Below are positions 8,084 through 15,620 of a stretch of 64,000 nucleotides of DNA, piece by piece; within the stretch, counting starts at the first letter, position 1, and the number at the start of each line of letters is the position of its first letter. The DNA is taken from NCBI RefSeq assembly GCF_001667115.1, contig NZ_LZIJ01000188.1, positions 1-64,000 of the forward strand, in the 5' to 3' direction. The stretch is from Mycobacterium sp. 852002-51163_SCH5372311. GTDB lineage: Bacteria; Actinomycetota; Actinomycetes; Mycobacteriales; Mycobacteriaceae. Made by a program: the position numbers and the translations under genes. The notes beneath the pieces were generated by a model that saw nothing but the letters and a program-made list of their open reading frames with translations, was not told the origin of the DNA and searched no databases.

Positions 8084-8758
8084 ATGAGTCTGGTCGCCGG
8101 ACGCGGTCCGCTGGGCAAGGATCCCGCCGGGCGGTTTGCTCCCCCGGTACCCGCCGGCCTTGTCTATATCGAGCCACATCCGCGGCGGATACAGGCTTTT
8201 CGACAAAACCAACTGGTGATCGACACCGAACACGCGCTGATGGTGCACCGACCGGGCCGTCCACTCAGCTATGTCTTCCCGGCCGACGAGGTCGGTGAAC
8301 TGCCAACCGAGCCCGAACCGGAGGCGCCCGGTTTTGTCCACGTCCCATGGGATTCCGTCGACGCTTGGCTGGAGGAGGGCCGCAAACTCGTCCACTACCC
8401 GCCGAATCCGTACCACCGGGTGGACTGCCGTCCCACGCAGCGCCGTCTGCGCGTGTCGGTGGACGACACCGTGCTGGTCGACACGCACGACACCGTCATT
8501 CTCTTCGAGACGGCGCTCGCCCCGCGGCTCTACGTGGACCCCGCGCATGTTCGCACCGACCTGCTGCGCCGGACCGCTACGACGAGCTACTGCAACTACA
8601 AGGGCGTGGCCACATATTGGTCCGCGCTAGTCAACGACACGATGATCGACGACGTCGCGTGGAGCTATCGGGATCCTCTTCCGGAAAGCCTGCCGATCAA
8701 GGGGTTTCTGAGCTTCGACGAAACCCGCGCCGACGTGCTGGCCGAGCTGCCCGGCTGA
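8084..8758 (+). CDS. DUF427-domain protein, two tandem domains
   Basis: A 224-residue protein with two successive DUF427-type units: PHPRRIQAFRQNQLVIDTEH in the first and RRLRVSVDDTVLVDTHDTVI in the second, with the family-typical TTSYCNYKGVATYWS in the C-terminal unit. DUF427 is a small beta-rich fold of unknown reaction, common in actinobacteria. The start ATG at 8084 follows GAAGAAGGTGAG, a good ribosome site. It is transcribed away from the CoA-transferase and converges on the acyl-CoA dehydrogenase, with a 63-bp family B palindrome in between. A second, single-domain DUF427 protein is encoded at 34512-34892. Confidence 0.9.
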   Translation: MSLVAGRGPLGKDPAGRFAPPVPAGLVYIEPHPRRIQAFRQNQLVIDTEHALMVHRPGRPLSYVFPADEVGELPTEPEPEAPGFVHVPWDSVDAWLEEGRKLVHYPPNPYHRVDCRPTQRRLRVSVDDTVLVDTHDTVILFETALAPRLYVDPAHVRTDLLRRTATTSYCNYKGVATYWSALVNDTMIDDVAWSYRDPLPESLPIKGFLSFDETRADVLAELPG

Positions 8759-8760
8759 CT

Positions 8761-8823
8761 CCGCGAAAGTGCAACTGCCAACGTATTTCCCGAGTACCGG
8801 CGTCGGCAGTTGCACTTTCGCGG
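8761..8823. repeat. Family B palindromic element, copy 1 (63 bp)
   Basis: A 63-bp hairpin with 19-bp perfect terminal arms starting CCGCGAAAGTGCAACTGCC. It fills exactly the gap between the convergent genes ending at 8758 and 8824. A second 63-bp copy lies at 14192-14254, also between convergent genes. It could act as a bidirectional terminator, but it has no T-run. Confidence 0.85.
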
Positions 8824-9969
8824 CTACTGATAGCTAGGGCGCCCGAGGCCGAGCTCGTGTTGAGCGATCATATTGCGGAACACTTCGAGCGTGCCGCCGT
8901 AAATCCCCGTCGGTAACGACAGCCGGAAGAGGTATTCCGCTGCGCCGTCGCCGACGGCACCCGGAGCATCGGTCGGCAACGCCGATGCGCTGCCCAAGAT
9001 GTCCATCAGATCGGGCGATATGTCGCGCATCGTCTGGGCAAGCGCGACGCGTCCGAACATGCCCGGCGTGGACAGCGCGGCTTCCATCCGCGCAAAGCTG
9101 CGGCCAAGGCGGTAGCGTACCGAATCGTCGTCCGCATCGGCACGGGCCGCGACCGCGTCCACCGCCTCGGCCATCACCATGCCGTGGCCGGACATCGCCG
9201 AAATGCTCTGCAAGCCATGGTCTTCGGGATCGACGATACCGTGCTCGGAGTCAAGTGCGGACCGCATCACCGTCCAGCCACCGTTGACTTCACCGATCCG
9301 GTACAGGTCGTCAACGCGCACGTCGCTGTAGTAGACGATGTTGGTGCGATCGCCGTCCAGCGTGCGGATGCCCTGAATCTCGATGCCCGGCGAATCCAGC
9401 GGCACCAGGAACATGGTCAGGTTCTTGTGTTTGGGCCCTTGCGGGTCGGTGTTGGTGAGCAGGAACACGTACTTGGCGTTCTGCGCGTTTGAGGTGAACA
9501 TCTTCGAGCCGTTGATAACCCATTCGTCGCCGTCACGCACCGCGCGGGTCTTGCAGGTGGCGACGTCCGAGCCGCCGTCCGGCTCGGTGTAGCCCAGGCA
9601 GAGCCGGATCTGTCCAGAGAGAACCCCGGGCAACACCTGCGTGCCGAGCTCCGGCTTGCCGAACTGCTCCACCAACCGCGCGACGACGGACGTGGTTCCC
9701 CAGTGGTACCAAGGCGTGTGAGCCCTGGCGACCTCGAGTTCGAAGATCCGCCGGCGCACGGGGTCGAATCCACCTTCGGACTCGAGCTTCCAGTCCGCGG
9801 CCAGGTAACCCGCTTCACCGAGCGCCAAATGCACTTGCTCATCAAAGTTTTCGCCGAGCGCGCGATCGCGACGGCGTACCTCGTCGGTGACGTGTTCGGC
9901 CAGGAACGCCCGTGTCCTGTCGCGGAAAGCCTGGTCTTCAGCGCTGAGCGCGACCTGCGAGAAATCCAT
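8824..9969 (-). CDS. acyl-CoA dehydrogenase
   Basis: A 381-residue FAD-dependent acyl-CoA dehydrogenase-family protein. It has the FAD/substrate segment LCLGYTEPDGGSDVATCKTR and the middle beta-domain WVINGSKMFTSNAQNAKYVF. Its C-terminal segment YGGTLEVFRNMIAQHELGLG matches the usual arginine/FAD-contact region. It should introduce an alpha-beta double bond into an acyl-CoA; chain preference is unknown, and no catalytic Glu can be placed with confidence without alignment. The ATG at 9969 abuts the stop of the upstream LLM gene (9970-9972), so the thioesterase, LLM enzyme and dehydrogenase (11783 down to 8824) form one minus-strand operon. Confidence 0.94.
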   Translation of the reverse strand: MDFSQVALSAEDQAFRDRTRAFLAEHVTDEVRRRDRALGENFDEQVHLALGEAGYLAADWKLESEGGFDPVRRRIFELEVARAHTPWYHWGTTSVVARLVEQFGKPELGTQVLPGVLSGQIRLCLGYTEPDGGSDVATCKTRAVRDGDEWVINGSKMFTSNAQNAKYVFLLTNTDPQGPKHKNLTMFLVPLDSPGIEIQGIRTLDGDRTNIVYYSDVRVDDLYRIGEVNGGWTVMRSALDSEHGIVDPEDHGLQSISAMSGHGMVMAEAVDAVAARADADDDSVRYRLGRSFARMEAALSTPGMFGRVALAQTMRDISPDLMDILGSASALPTDAPGAVGDGAAEYLFRLSLPTGIYGGTLEVFRNMIAQHELGLGRPSYQ

Positions 9970-10884
9970 TCACATCACGTCGATGACAAGCGCCCGGAAG
10001 CGGTCGATGGTCTCCAGCGCGTGGGCCAGACTGTCACCGGGCAGGCCGACCTGCACCCAGGTAACACCCACTGCCGCAAGCTTTTCCAGACCACTCAGGT
10101 AGGCGTCGGAATGAAAATCTTCGCCGGCGGAGCTGCCACCTTCGAAGTTGGTGAAGGTGATGTCGATCGCGGACCAGTCCCGGCCGGCCGCATCGCATCG
10201 GCGCCGCAAGTCCTCGATGCCCTCGTTCAGACGCTGCACCGAGTCGATGACCGCGGTGCCTGCCGTCTGGGCCAGCTGCGCCGGTGCGGGAAATGGACAC
10301 CAACCGTCACCGTACCGGGCGACTCGCTCGCGAGACGCGGCCGTGTTGCCACCGACCCATATCGGCGGCTGAGTACTCGGCCGGGGGTGCGCGGTGATGC
10401 CTCGGGCGCTGAAATGCTTTCCTTCGAAAGAAATATCGTCGCCGGACCAGACCGCCCGGATCACCTGCAGGGCTTCCTCGAACAGCTCGGCGCGCTCGTC
10501 GTAGTTCACACCCAGCGCCGCGAATTCCCGCTTGAGGTAACCCACCCCGACGGCGAGGGTGAAACGGTCCCCCGACAACAGGGCCAGCGTCGCACCGGAC
10601 TTGGCCACAACGAATGGATTCCGGTACGGCAGCACCACGATATTGGGTACCAGGCGTATCCGCGTCGTCCGTGCGGCAGCGAAACCCAGTGCTACGAAAG
10701 GATCCAACGCGTCGTGTCCGCCCGCTTCCAGCCAGCGCTGGGAGGGCGCGGGGTGGTCGGTGAACCCGAATCCGTGAAACCCCGCGGCCTCGGCAGCCGC
10801 CGCCACCGCGGCAATGCTGTCGCCACTCAACAGCTCCGGGTTGTACGGATGGCTGTGCATCGGGTGAGTGATCGCGAATTGCAT
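9970..10884 (-). CDS. LLM-class F420-dependent oxidoreductase
   Basis: A 304-residue luciferase-like (LLM) TIM-barrel protein. It contains GFGFTDHPAPSQRW, LVPNIVVLPYRNPFVVAKSG, the LSGDRFTLAVGVGYLKREFA motif, and PIWVGGNTAASRERVARYGD. These are typical of F420- or FMN-dependent oxidoreductases in mycobacteria. F420 is the likelier cofactor because most mycobacterial members use it; that is an inference. It is followed directly by the acyl-CoA dehydrogenase and preceded by a thioesterase 14 bp away, suggesting redox chemistry on a CoA-linked or hydroxylated intermediate. Confidence 0.92.
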   Translation of the reverse strand: MQFAITHPMHSHPYNPELLSGDSIAAVAAAAEAAGFHGFGFTDHPAPSQRWLEAGGHDALDPFVALGFAAARTTRIRLVPNIVVLPYRNPFVVAKSGATLALLSGDRFTLAVGVGYLKREFAALGVNYDERAELFEEALQVIRAVWSGDDISFEGKHFSARGITAHPRPSTQPPIWVGGNTAASRERVARYGDGWCPFPAPAQLAQTAGTAVIDSVQRLNEGIEDLRRRCDAAGRDWSAIDITFTNFEGGSSAGEDFHSDAYLSGLEKLAAVGVTWVQVGLPGDSLAHALETIDRFRALVIDVM

Positions 10885-10898
10885 GGTCGTTGCAGCCG

Positions 10899-11783
10899 CT
10901 AGAAACGGGACCGCGAGTCGATTGCGGTGTCGGTGGTGCGCAGCGGACGGATCAGGGACTCCTGCGCGAAGGACGCCAACAGTTCGCCCTCCTCGGTGTG
11001 CACCGCGCCGCGCACGTAGGACATGCCCGCTCCGACCTGGGTGCTCTCGTGGGTGTACAACAGCCAGCCGTCCCAGTGCACCGGTTCATGGAAGGCGACC
11101 GAGATCGTCATCGGCGCGGTGGACACGGTCAGGTGTGCCTGGCTGGTTCCGATGCCCGGGTGCGCGCGCATGGTCGTGGAAATCCCCAGGTGGCCGGTGA
11201 AATATGCAAGCAGCGCTTTGGCTAGATCGTCCCGCTCCGGGATCGGGTCGTAACGCAGCCACGCATAGAGCTCCGGTGGCCCCACCTCATCCGGGCTGTT
11301 GACGTCCGTCACGTCGACCAGCCGCAGCTCGCGTCCGATCATCGGCATCTCGGAAGGGTTGGCCTCGGCAGGCCCGGCCACATCGGGCCGCGGCAAGTGG
11401 TGGCGGATGACGTCGTCAGTCGGGACGTCGGCCAGCACCGTCACGCTCATGCAGCGCCGGCCGTTCTGGTGCGCGGCGACGATCGCGGTGGCGGTGGACC
11501 GGCCCTCGGCAACCACATCGAGGACCAGTTCGACCGGCGGTCCGACCGTGACGGCACGAGAGAACACCGCGTGGGCAGAGCGCACCGATTTGTCCGGGAA
11601 TCGTTTGGCCGCAGCGACAATCGCCTGGGCGAGCACCTGGGTGCCTTCCACCACCTGCCGACCGTCCTGACCTGAGAGTCCGGTGTCGCCGGTGAACCGA
11701 TCGGACCCGTCCGCCGCTACGTCGAACAGATCGAGGAGGCCGCCAACCGACCACTGGGCTTGATCAGATTCTGTCGTCAACAC
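10899..11783 (-). CDS. acyl-CoA thioesterase (double hot-dog, TesB-like)
   Basis: About 294 residues with two hot-dog-like halves. The N-terminal half includes DGSDRFTGDTGLSGQDGRQV and HAVFSRAVTVGPPVELVLDV. The C-terminal half includes YFTGHLGISTTMRAHPGIGT and the TesB-like end GMSYVRGAVHTEEGELLASF with AQESLIR. It should hydrolyse acyl-CoA thioesters. The start is taken as the GTG at 11783 because GAGAGG lies about 6 bases upstream; a GTG at 11789 is too close to that site. It is the first gene of a three-gene minus-strand operon, divergent from the SMP-30 gene. Two copies of the shared regulatory motif lie between them. Confidence 0.88.
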   Translation of the reverse strand: MLTTESDQAQWSVGGLLDLFDVAADGSDRFTGDTGLSGQDGRQVVEGTQVLAQAIVAAAKRFPDKSVRSAHAVFSRAVTVGPPVELVLDVVAEGRSTATAIVAAHQNGRRCMSVTVLADVPTDDVIRHHLPRPDVAGPAEANPSEMPMIGRELRLVDVTDVNSPDEVGPPELYAWLRYDPIPERDDLAKALLAYFTGHLGISTTMRAHPGIGTSQAHLTVSTAPMTISVAFHEPVHWDGWLLYTHESTQVGAGMSYVRGAVHTEEGELLASFAQESLIRPLRTTDTAIDSRSRF

Positions 11784-11818
11784 GTTCACCTCTCGCTCCC
11801 GGAACTCACGGCTCAGCG

Positions 11819-11842
11819 TGACACTTTGCGCATTGCTTGTAA
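11819..11842 (+). promoter_or_regulatory. operator-like motif TGACACTT-N10-TTGTAA, copy 2
   Basis: Second copy of the motif, 36 bp upstream of the thioesterase GTG. Copies 1 and 2 also share the preceding CAGCG, and both precede minus-strand operons in the same relative orientation. Confidence 0.6.
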
Positions 11843-11889
11843 AGCTCGGACGCGTACCGCCCCACGTTGACAGCGACACCGTCGGTGCA

Positions 11890-11913
11890 TGACACTTCTG
11901 CAGTGATTTGTAA
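11890..11913 (+). promoter_or_regulatory. operator-like motif TGACACTT-N10-TTGTAA, copy 3
   Basis: Third copy, ending 4 bp before the ATG of the SMP-30 gene and 71 bp (start to start) from copy 2. It occupies the place where a ribosome site would be, so the SMP-30 mRNA may be leaderless, with the motif overlapping its promoter. Confidence 0.6.
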
Positions 11914-11917
11914 CGTC

Positions 11918-12739
11918 ATGACGGAGCCCACCGCCCTGGCCCAGGGCTTTTGCTTCGGCGAAGGTCCGCGGTGGTTTGAGGGACTGCTGTGGTTCTCCGA
12001 CATGCTGGGTGAGGCCGTACACACCTCGGACATGCGCGGCTCATTGACCACGCTGCCGCTGCCCGGCCACACACCGTCGGGTCTGGGTTTCCGGCCGGAC
12101 GGCTCACTGCTGATCGTCTCGACCGAAGACCGGCAGGTGCTGCGCTACGACGGCGAAACCGTGGCAACCATCGCCGATCTGTCCGACGTGACGGCCGCCA
12201 ACCTCGGCGACATGGTGGTCGACGACGCGGGCCGGGCGTACATCGGATCTCAGCAGCTCAGCAACGGCCTCATCGTGCGCCTCGATCCGGACGGCAGTGC
12301 CACCGTCGTTGCCGACGACCTGGACTTTCCCAACGGCATGGTCATCACACCGGACCGCACGACGCTGATTGTCGCCGAGTCGGTCGCCCGGCGACTGACC
12401 GCCTATACCATCGGCGACGGCGGCGCGCTCACCGACCGACGCCTCTTCGCCGACGGCCTCGACGGCCCGCCCGACGGCGTCGCGCTGGACGCCGAGGGCG
12501 GAGTGTGGACGTCCATGACGCTGGCGCATCAGTTCGAGCGGGTCGTCGAGGGCGGCGCCGTGACGGACCGAATCGACATGGGTGAGCGGGTAGCCATCGC
12601 CTGCGCGCTCGGCGGCCCCGAACGCCGCACGCTGTTCCTGCTGTCCAGCACCGACGCCTATCCCCAGCGCCTGGCCGGCACCCGGCTCTCTCGGCTCGAC
12701 GCCGTCACGGTCGCCACGCCCGGCGCCGGTCTGCCCTGA
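11918..12739 (+). CDS. SMP-30/gluconolactonase-family beta-propeller
   Basis: A 273-residue protein of the SMP-30/gluconolactonase/LRE family. It shows the metal-ligand pattern of these six-bladed propellers: Glu15 in FGEGPRW, Asn95 in ANLGDMVVDDAG, Asn139 in DFPNGMVITPD and Asp186 in PPDGVALDAEGGVW. It is expected to hydrolyse a lactone or similar ester with a divalent metal. The start at 11918 is chosen because homologues begin close to the FGEGPRW motif; no ribosome site is present and a regulatory motif lies directly upstream, so a leaderless transcript is possible. The thioesterase follows 21 bp later. A lactonase beside a P450/LLM cluster fits ring opening of a cyclic ester, which is inference. 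Confidence 0.9.
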   Translation: MTEPTALAQGFCFGEGPRWFEGLLWFSDMLGEAVHTSDMRGSLTTLPLPGHTPSGLGFRPDGSLLIVSTEDRQVLRYDGETVATIADLSDVTAANLGDMVVDDAGRAYIGSQQLSNGLIVRLDPDGSATVVADDLDFPNGMVITPDRTTLIVAESVARRLTAYTIGDGGALTDRRLFADGLDGPPDGVALDAEGGVWTSMTLAHQFERVVEGGAVTDRIDMGERVAIACALGGPERRTLFLLSSTDAYPQRLAGTRLSRLDAVTVATPGAGLP

Positions 12740-12760
12740 AACCCCTGCAAAGGTGAATAC

Positions 12761-13603
12761 ATGTCCGATTCGTATTACGAGCTGATCGACGACACCGACG
12801 CTCTCGGAGAGAAGTTCAGGGCCACCGACCTGGCCCGGGGCACCTGGTCGGCGTCGATACAGCACGGCGCACCCGTGTCGGCGCTGCTGGTCCGCGCGCT
12901 GGAACGCTGCGAGCAGCGCGAGGACACCAGGCTCAGCCGGGTGGTCATAGACCTGCTCGGGCCGGTGCCGGCCGAAGGCGACCTGTGGGTCCGCCCCACG
13001 CTGGAACGCAGCGGCAAGCAGATCGAGCTCGTCGCCGCCGAGATGCTGGCCGAAGGCCCCGACGGCCCGCCGCGGCGCGTCGCCCGGGCCAGCGGCTGGC
13101 GATTGCAGCACCAGGACACCCAGGCCGTGGCGCATTCGGCAACGCCCCCTACGCGCCCGGTGAGCGAGGCGCACCCCCGCAACCTCGCGGCCCGGAAATG
13201 GGACCGCAACTACGTGCACAGCTTGGAGTGGCTCTGGTTGACCGAGCCGCTGACGCCCGGCCCGGGCGAATCCTGGATCAAGCCGACAGTCGACCTGGTC
13301 AAAGGCGAGGCCATGACCCAGTTGGAGCGATTGTTCGCGGTGGCCGACTGCGCCAACGGCATCGGCAGCAAACTCGACATCACCAAGTGGACATTCATCA
13401 ACACCGATCTGGCCGTGCATGTGTTCCGGGTCCCCGACGGCGACTGGATCGGTATCCGGGCGAAAACCCATTACGGGCCGGACGGCATCGGGACCACGGT
13501 CGGCACGCTGTTCGACGGGCGGGGCGCGATCGGCGCCATTCAGCAGTCAGTATTGGTCCGCCGGCGCCCAGAGCGTCCGAGACGTCCGGAGACGGGAAAG
13601 TGA
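12761..13603 (+). CDS. thioesterase-superfamily protein
   Basis: A 280-residue double hot-dog protein of the thioesterase-like (TesB/4HBT) group. The N-terminal half has RGTWSASIQHGAPVSALLVR and SRVVIDLLGPVPAEGDLWVR. The C-terminal half has a conserved-looking WTFINTDLAVHVFRVPDGDW followed by AKTHYGPDGIGTTVGTLFDG. It probably hydrolyses an acyl-CoA, the second such enzyme in the block. The ATG at 12761 is preceded by AAAGGTGA. It lies in a plus-strand unit SMP-30, thioesterase, TetR, with short gaps of 21 and 34 bp. Confidence 0.88.
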   Translation: MSDSYYELIDDTDALGEKFRATDLARGTWSASIQHGAPVSALLVRALERCEQREDTRLSRVVIDLLGPVPAEGDLWVRPTLERSGKQIELVAAEMLAEGPDGPPRRVARASGWRLQHQDTQAVAHSATPPTRPVSEAHPRNLAARKWDRNYVHSLEWLWLTEPLTPGPGESWIKPTVDLVKGEAMTQLERLFAVADCANGIGSKLDITKWTFINTDLAVHVFRVPDGDWIGIRAKTHYGPDGIGTTVGTLFDGRGAIGAIQQSVLVRRRPERPRRPETGK

Positions 13604-13637
13604 CCAGTTCTCCGCCGACGCGGTTAGGGTCTCAACT

Positions 13638-14186
13638 ATGAGCCAGGCGGCCCAGACGACGGATTTCGGCGAAACCGACACTTCTACTCGTCAACGGATT
13701 CTCGCAGCCACCGCCGAGGTACTCGGACGCAGCGGGACCACGAAGCTGAGTCTTTCCGAAGTCGCGGCCCAGGCCGGAGTATCCCGGCCCACTTTGTACC
13801 GCTGGTTCGCATCCAAACAGGAGTTGCTGTCGGCGTTTTCACGCTACGAGCGCCACAGCTTCGAAAGCGGACTGGCCAAGGCGACCGCGGGTCTGAAGGG
13901 CGTCGAAAGGCTGGACGCCGCATTGCGATTCATCGTCGAATGGCAGTACTCGTACTCCGGGGTGCGGATGGTCGACGTCGAACCCGAGCACGTCATCGGA
14001 CAGGTCTCGCGGGTGATCCCGGAGATGCGCGAGGGTCTGCAAAGGCTGCTGCCCGGCCCGAACGCCGCGGTGAAGGCCGCAACGGTGATCCGGATCGCGA
14101 TCTCGCACTACATAGTCCGCAGCGACGACGCCGACCAGTTCCTGGCCCAGTTGCGCCACGCCGTCGGCATCAAAAACACCAGCTAG
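13638..14186 (+). CDS. TetR-family transcriptional regulator
   Basis: A 182-residue TetR regulator. The DNA-binding helix-turn-helix is near residues 18-64, with LSLSEVAAQAGVSRPTLYRW and then FASKQELLSAF. The C-terminal ligand-binding domain is diverse and gives no ligand clue. The ATG at 13638 is used; the reading frame continues upstream into the thioesterase gene but that part is not TetR-like. Because it is cotranscribed with the SMP-30 and thioesterase genes, and the only repeated operator-like motif in the area precedes all three operons of this block, it is the natural candidate for the pathway regulator. Binding is unproven. Confidence 0.93.
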   Translation: MSQAAQTTDFGETDTSTRQRILAATAEVLGRSGTTKLSLSEVAAQAGVSRPTLYRWFASKQELLSAFSRYERHSFESGLAKATAGLKGVERLDAALRFIVEWQYSYSGVRMVDVEPEHVIGQVSRVIPEMREGLQRLLPGPNAAVKAATVIRIAISHYIVRSDDADQFLAQLRHAVGIKNTS

Positions 14187-14191
14187 TCCCC

Positions 14192-14254
14192 CCGCGAAAG
14201 TGCAACTGGGAACGCATTTCTCGAGTAGCACCGTCGGCAGTTGCACTTTCGCGG
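14192..14254. repeat. Family B palindromic element, copy 2 (63 bp)
   Basis: Same length and terminal arms (CCGCGAAAGTGCAACTG, 17 bp perfect) as the copy at 8761-8823, with a similar inner sequence. It lies between the convergent TetR and FAD-oxidase genes. Confidence 0.85.
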
Positions 14255-14263
14255 CAAAGGCGA

Positions 14264-15613
14264 CTAGAACAACACGGCGGGATTCAGATAGCCGGTGGGA
14301 TCCAACGCCACCTTGACCGTGCGCATCGCGGCGATGTCGGCGGCCTCCCGCGACATCGACAGATAGGCCCGCTTGCGGCTGCCGACACCGTGTTCGGAGC
14401 TGACGTTGCCACCGCACGCGGCAGTCAGGTCCATCATCGCGGCGAAGAGTTCGGCTTCGGCATCGACCGCGCAACGCAACACGTTGAAATGCAGGTTGCC
14501 CTCGCCGATGTGGCCGAACACGACCGGCAACGCCTCGGATACCCGTGACCTGACCAAATCGATTGCATCCCTTACAAACCCGCTGATCGACGACAACGGC
14601 AACGACACGTCGAACTTCAACGGTGGCCCGTACATGCCGAGCACCTCGGGAACAGATTCACGCACGCGCCACAAGCGTTGCTGCGCGGCGACATCCACGC
14701 CGACCGCGGGCTCACCGCACAACCGTGCGCTCTCGAGCAGGCCGGCCAGACGCTCGGTCTGGTCGTGGTCGGCGGCCAGCTCCACAAGGAGCATCCAGTC
14801 GCCGGCCACGGGTGCGCCGACCCCGAGGCGCTCACCGGTCAAAGGGGCCAGCCGGGCGTCGACCAACTCCAGCGCGGCGATGCCGTCCAGGTCCCGGAAG
14901 GTGCGGCCGGCGTCGACCAGTGCTTCGAGGTCGGCGAACCCGCAGATCGCCGTCACCCGGTGCGACGGCATCGGATGCAACCGCAGGTCCAGCCCGGTGA
15001 TGACACCCAGAGTGCCTTCGGCTCCGACGAACAGCGCCGGCAGGTCGTAGCCGGTGTTGTCGCGGCGCACCCGGCTGTGGCGGCGCAGCACCGAACCGTC
15101 GGGCAGGGCGACGTCCAAACCGACGACCTGTTCGCCCATGTTGCCGTAGCGGACGGTTCGCAGCCCGCCCGCATTGGTCGACGCCATACCGCCGACCGTC
15201 GCTGTGTCCCGGGCCCCCAAGTCCACGCCGAACAGCAGCCCGGCCGCGCTCGCCGCGTGCTGCACCGCCGCCAGGGTGGCTCCGGCACCGGCCTGGATGC
15301 GTCGCTCGACAGGGTCGACATCGCTTACCGCGCAAAGTCTTTCGGTGGACAGCAGCACGTCGTCGTGCTCGGGCACGGTACCCGCCACCAGCGAGGTGCG
15401 GCCGCCCTGCACAGTGACGTAGGCACCCGCGTCGCGGCACACCCGCAGCACCTCGGCGACCTGGTCGGACGAACCGGGCCGTACCAGGGCACCGGCCCGG
15501 CCCCGATAGCGTCCGGTGTGGTCGACGCTTCGGGCGGCCAGCACGTCGGGGTCGGTGACGACGTGATTGGCACCGACCGCGCCCGCCAGGCTGCGCAGCA
15601 AGCTTGCGGTCAT
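14264..15613 (-). CDS. FAD-linked oxidase (GlcD / D-2-hydroxyacid dehydrogenase type), Rv0161-like
   Basis: A 449-residue FAD-binding oxidoreductase of the vanillyl-alcohol-oxidase fold. The PP-loop region includes YVTVQGGRTSLVAGTVP, and the FAD domain has TVGGMASTNAGGLRTVRYGN. The C-terminal cap holds the GlcD-type GHIGEGNLHFNVL and ends SSEHGVGSRKRAYLSM. Such enzymes oxidise D-2-hydroxyacids (lactate, glycolate, 2-hydroxyglutarate). The length fits the family (about 450-480). It is last in a minus-strand operon behind the FabG3-like SDR (7-bp gap) and a DapB-like dehydrogenase. The position, next but one to the PE gene, matches Rv0161 of M. tuberculosis. Confidence 0.93.
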   Translation of the reverse strand: MTASLLRSLAGAVGANHVVTDPDVLAARSVDHTGRYRGRAGALVRPGSSDQVAEVLRVCRDAGAYVTVQGGRTSLVAGTVPEHDDVLLSTERLCAVSDVDPVERRIQAGAGATLAAVQHAASAAGLLFGVDLGARDTATVGGMASTNAGGLRTVRYGNMGEQVVGLDVALPDGSVLRRHSRVRRDNTGYDLPALFVGAEGTLGVITGLDLRLHPMPSHRVTAICGFADLEALVDAGRTFRDLDGIAALELVDARLAPLTGERLGVGAPVAGDWMLLVELAADHDQTERLAGLLESARLCGEPAVGVDVAAQQRLWRVRESVPEVLGMYGPPLKFDVSLPLSSISGFVRDAIDLVRSRVSEALPVVFGHIGEGNLHFNVLRCAVDAEAELFAAMMDLTAACGGNVSSEHGVGSRKRAYLSMSREAADIAAMRTVKVALDPTGYLNPAVLF

Positions 15614-15620
15614 ACCGCCA

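Noticed and set aside
7115..8758. Open frame of 547 codons on the plus strand
   Set aside because: Only the last 224 codons (from 8084) look like a real protein (DUF427). The first part is the complement of the CoA-transferase gene, kept open by high GC.
12104..13471. Minus-strand open frame of 455 codons opposite the SMP-30 and thioesterase genes
   Set aside because: Its translation is His/Gly/Ala/Arg-rich with no domain, while both plus-strand genes have clear families and ribosome sites.
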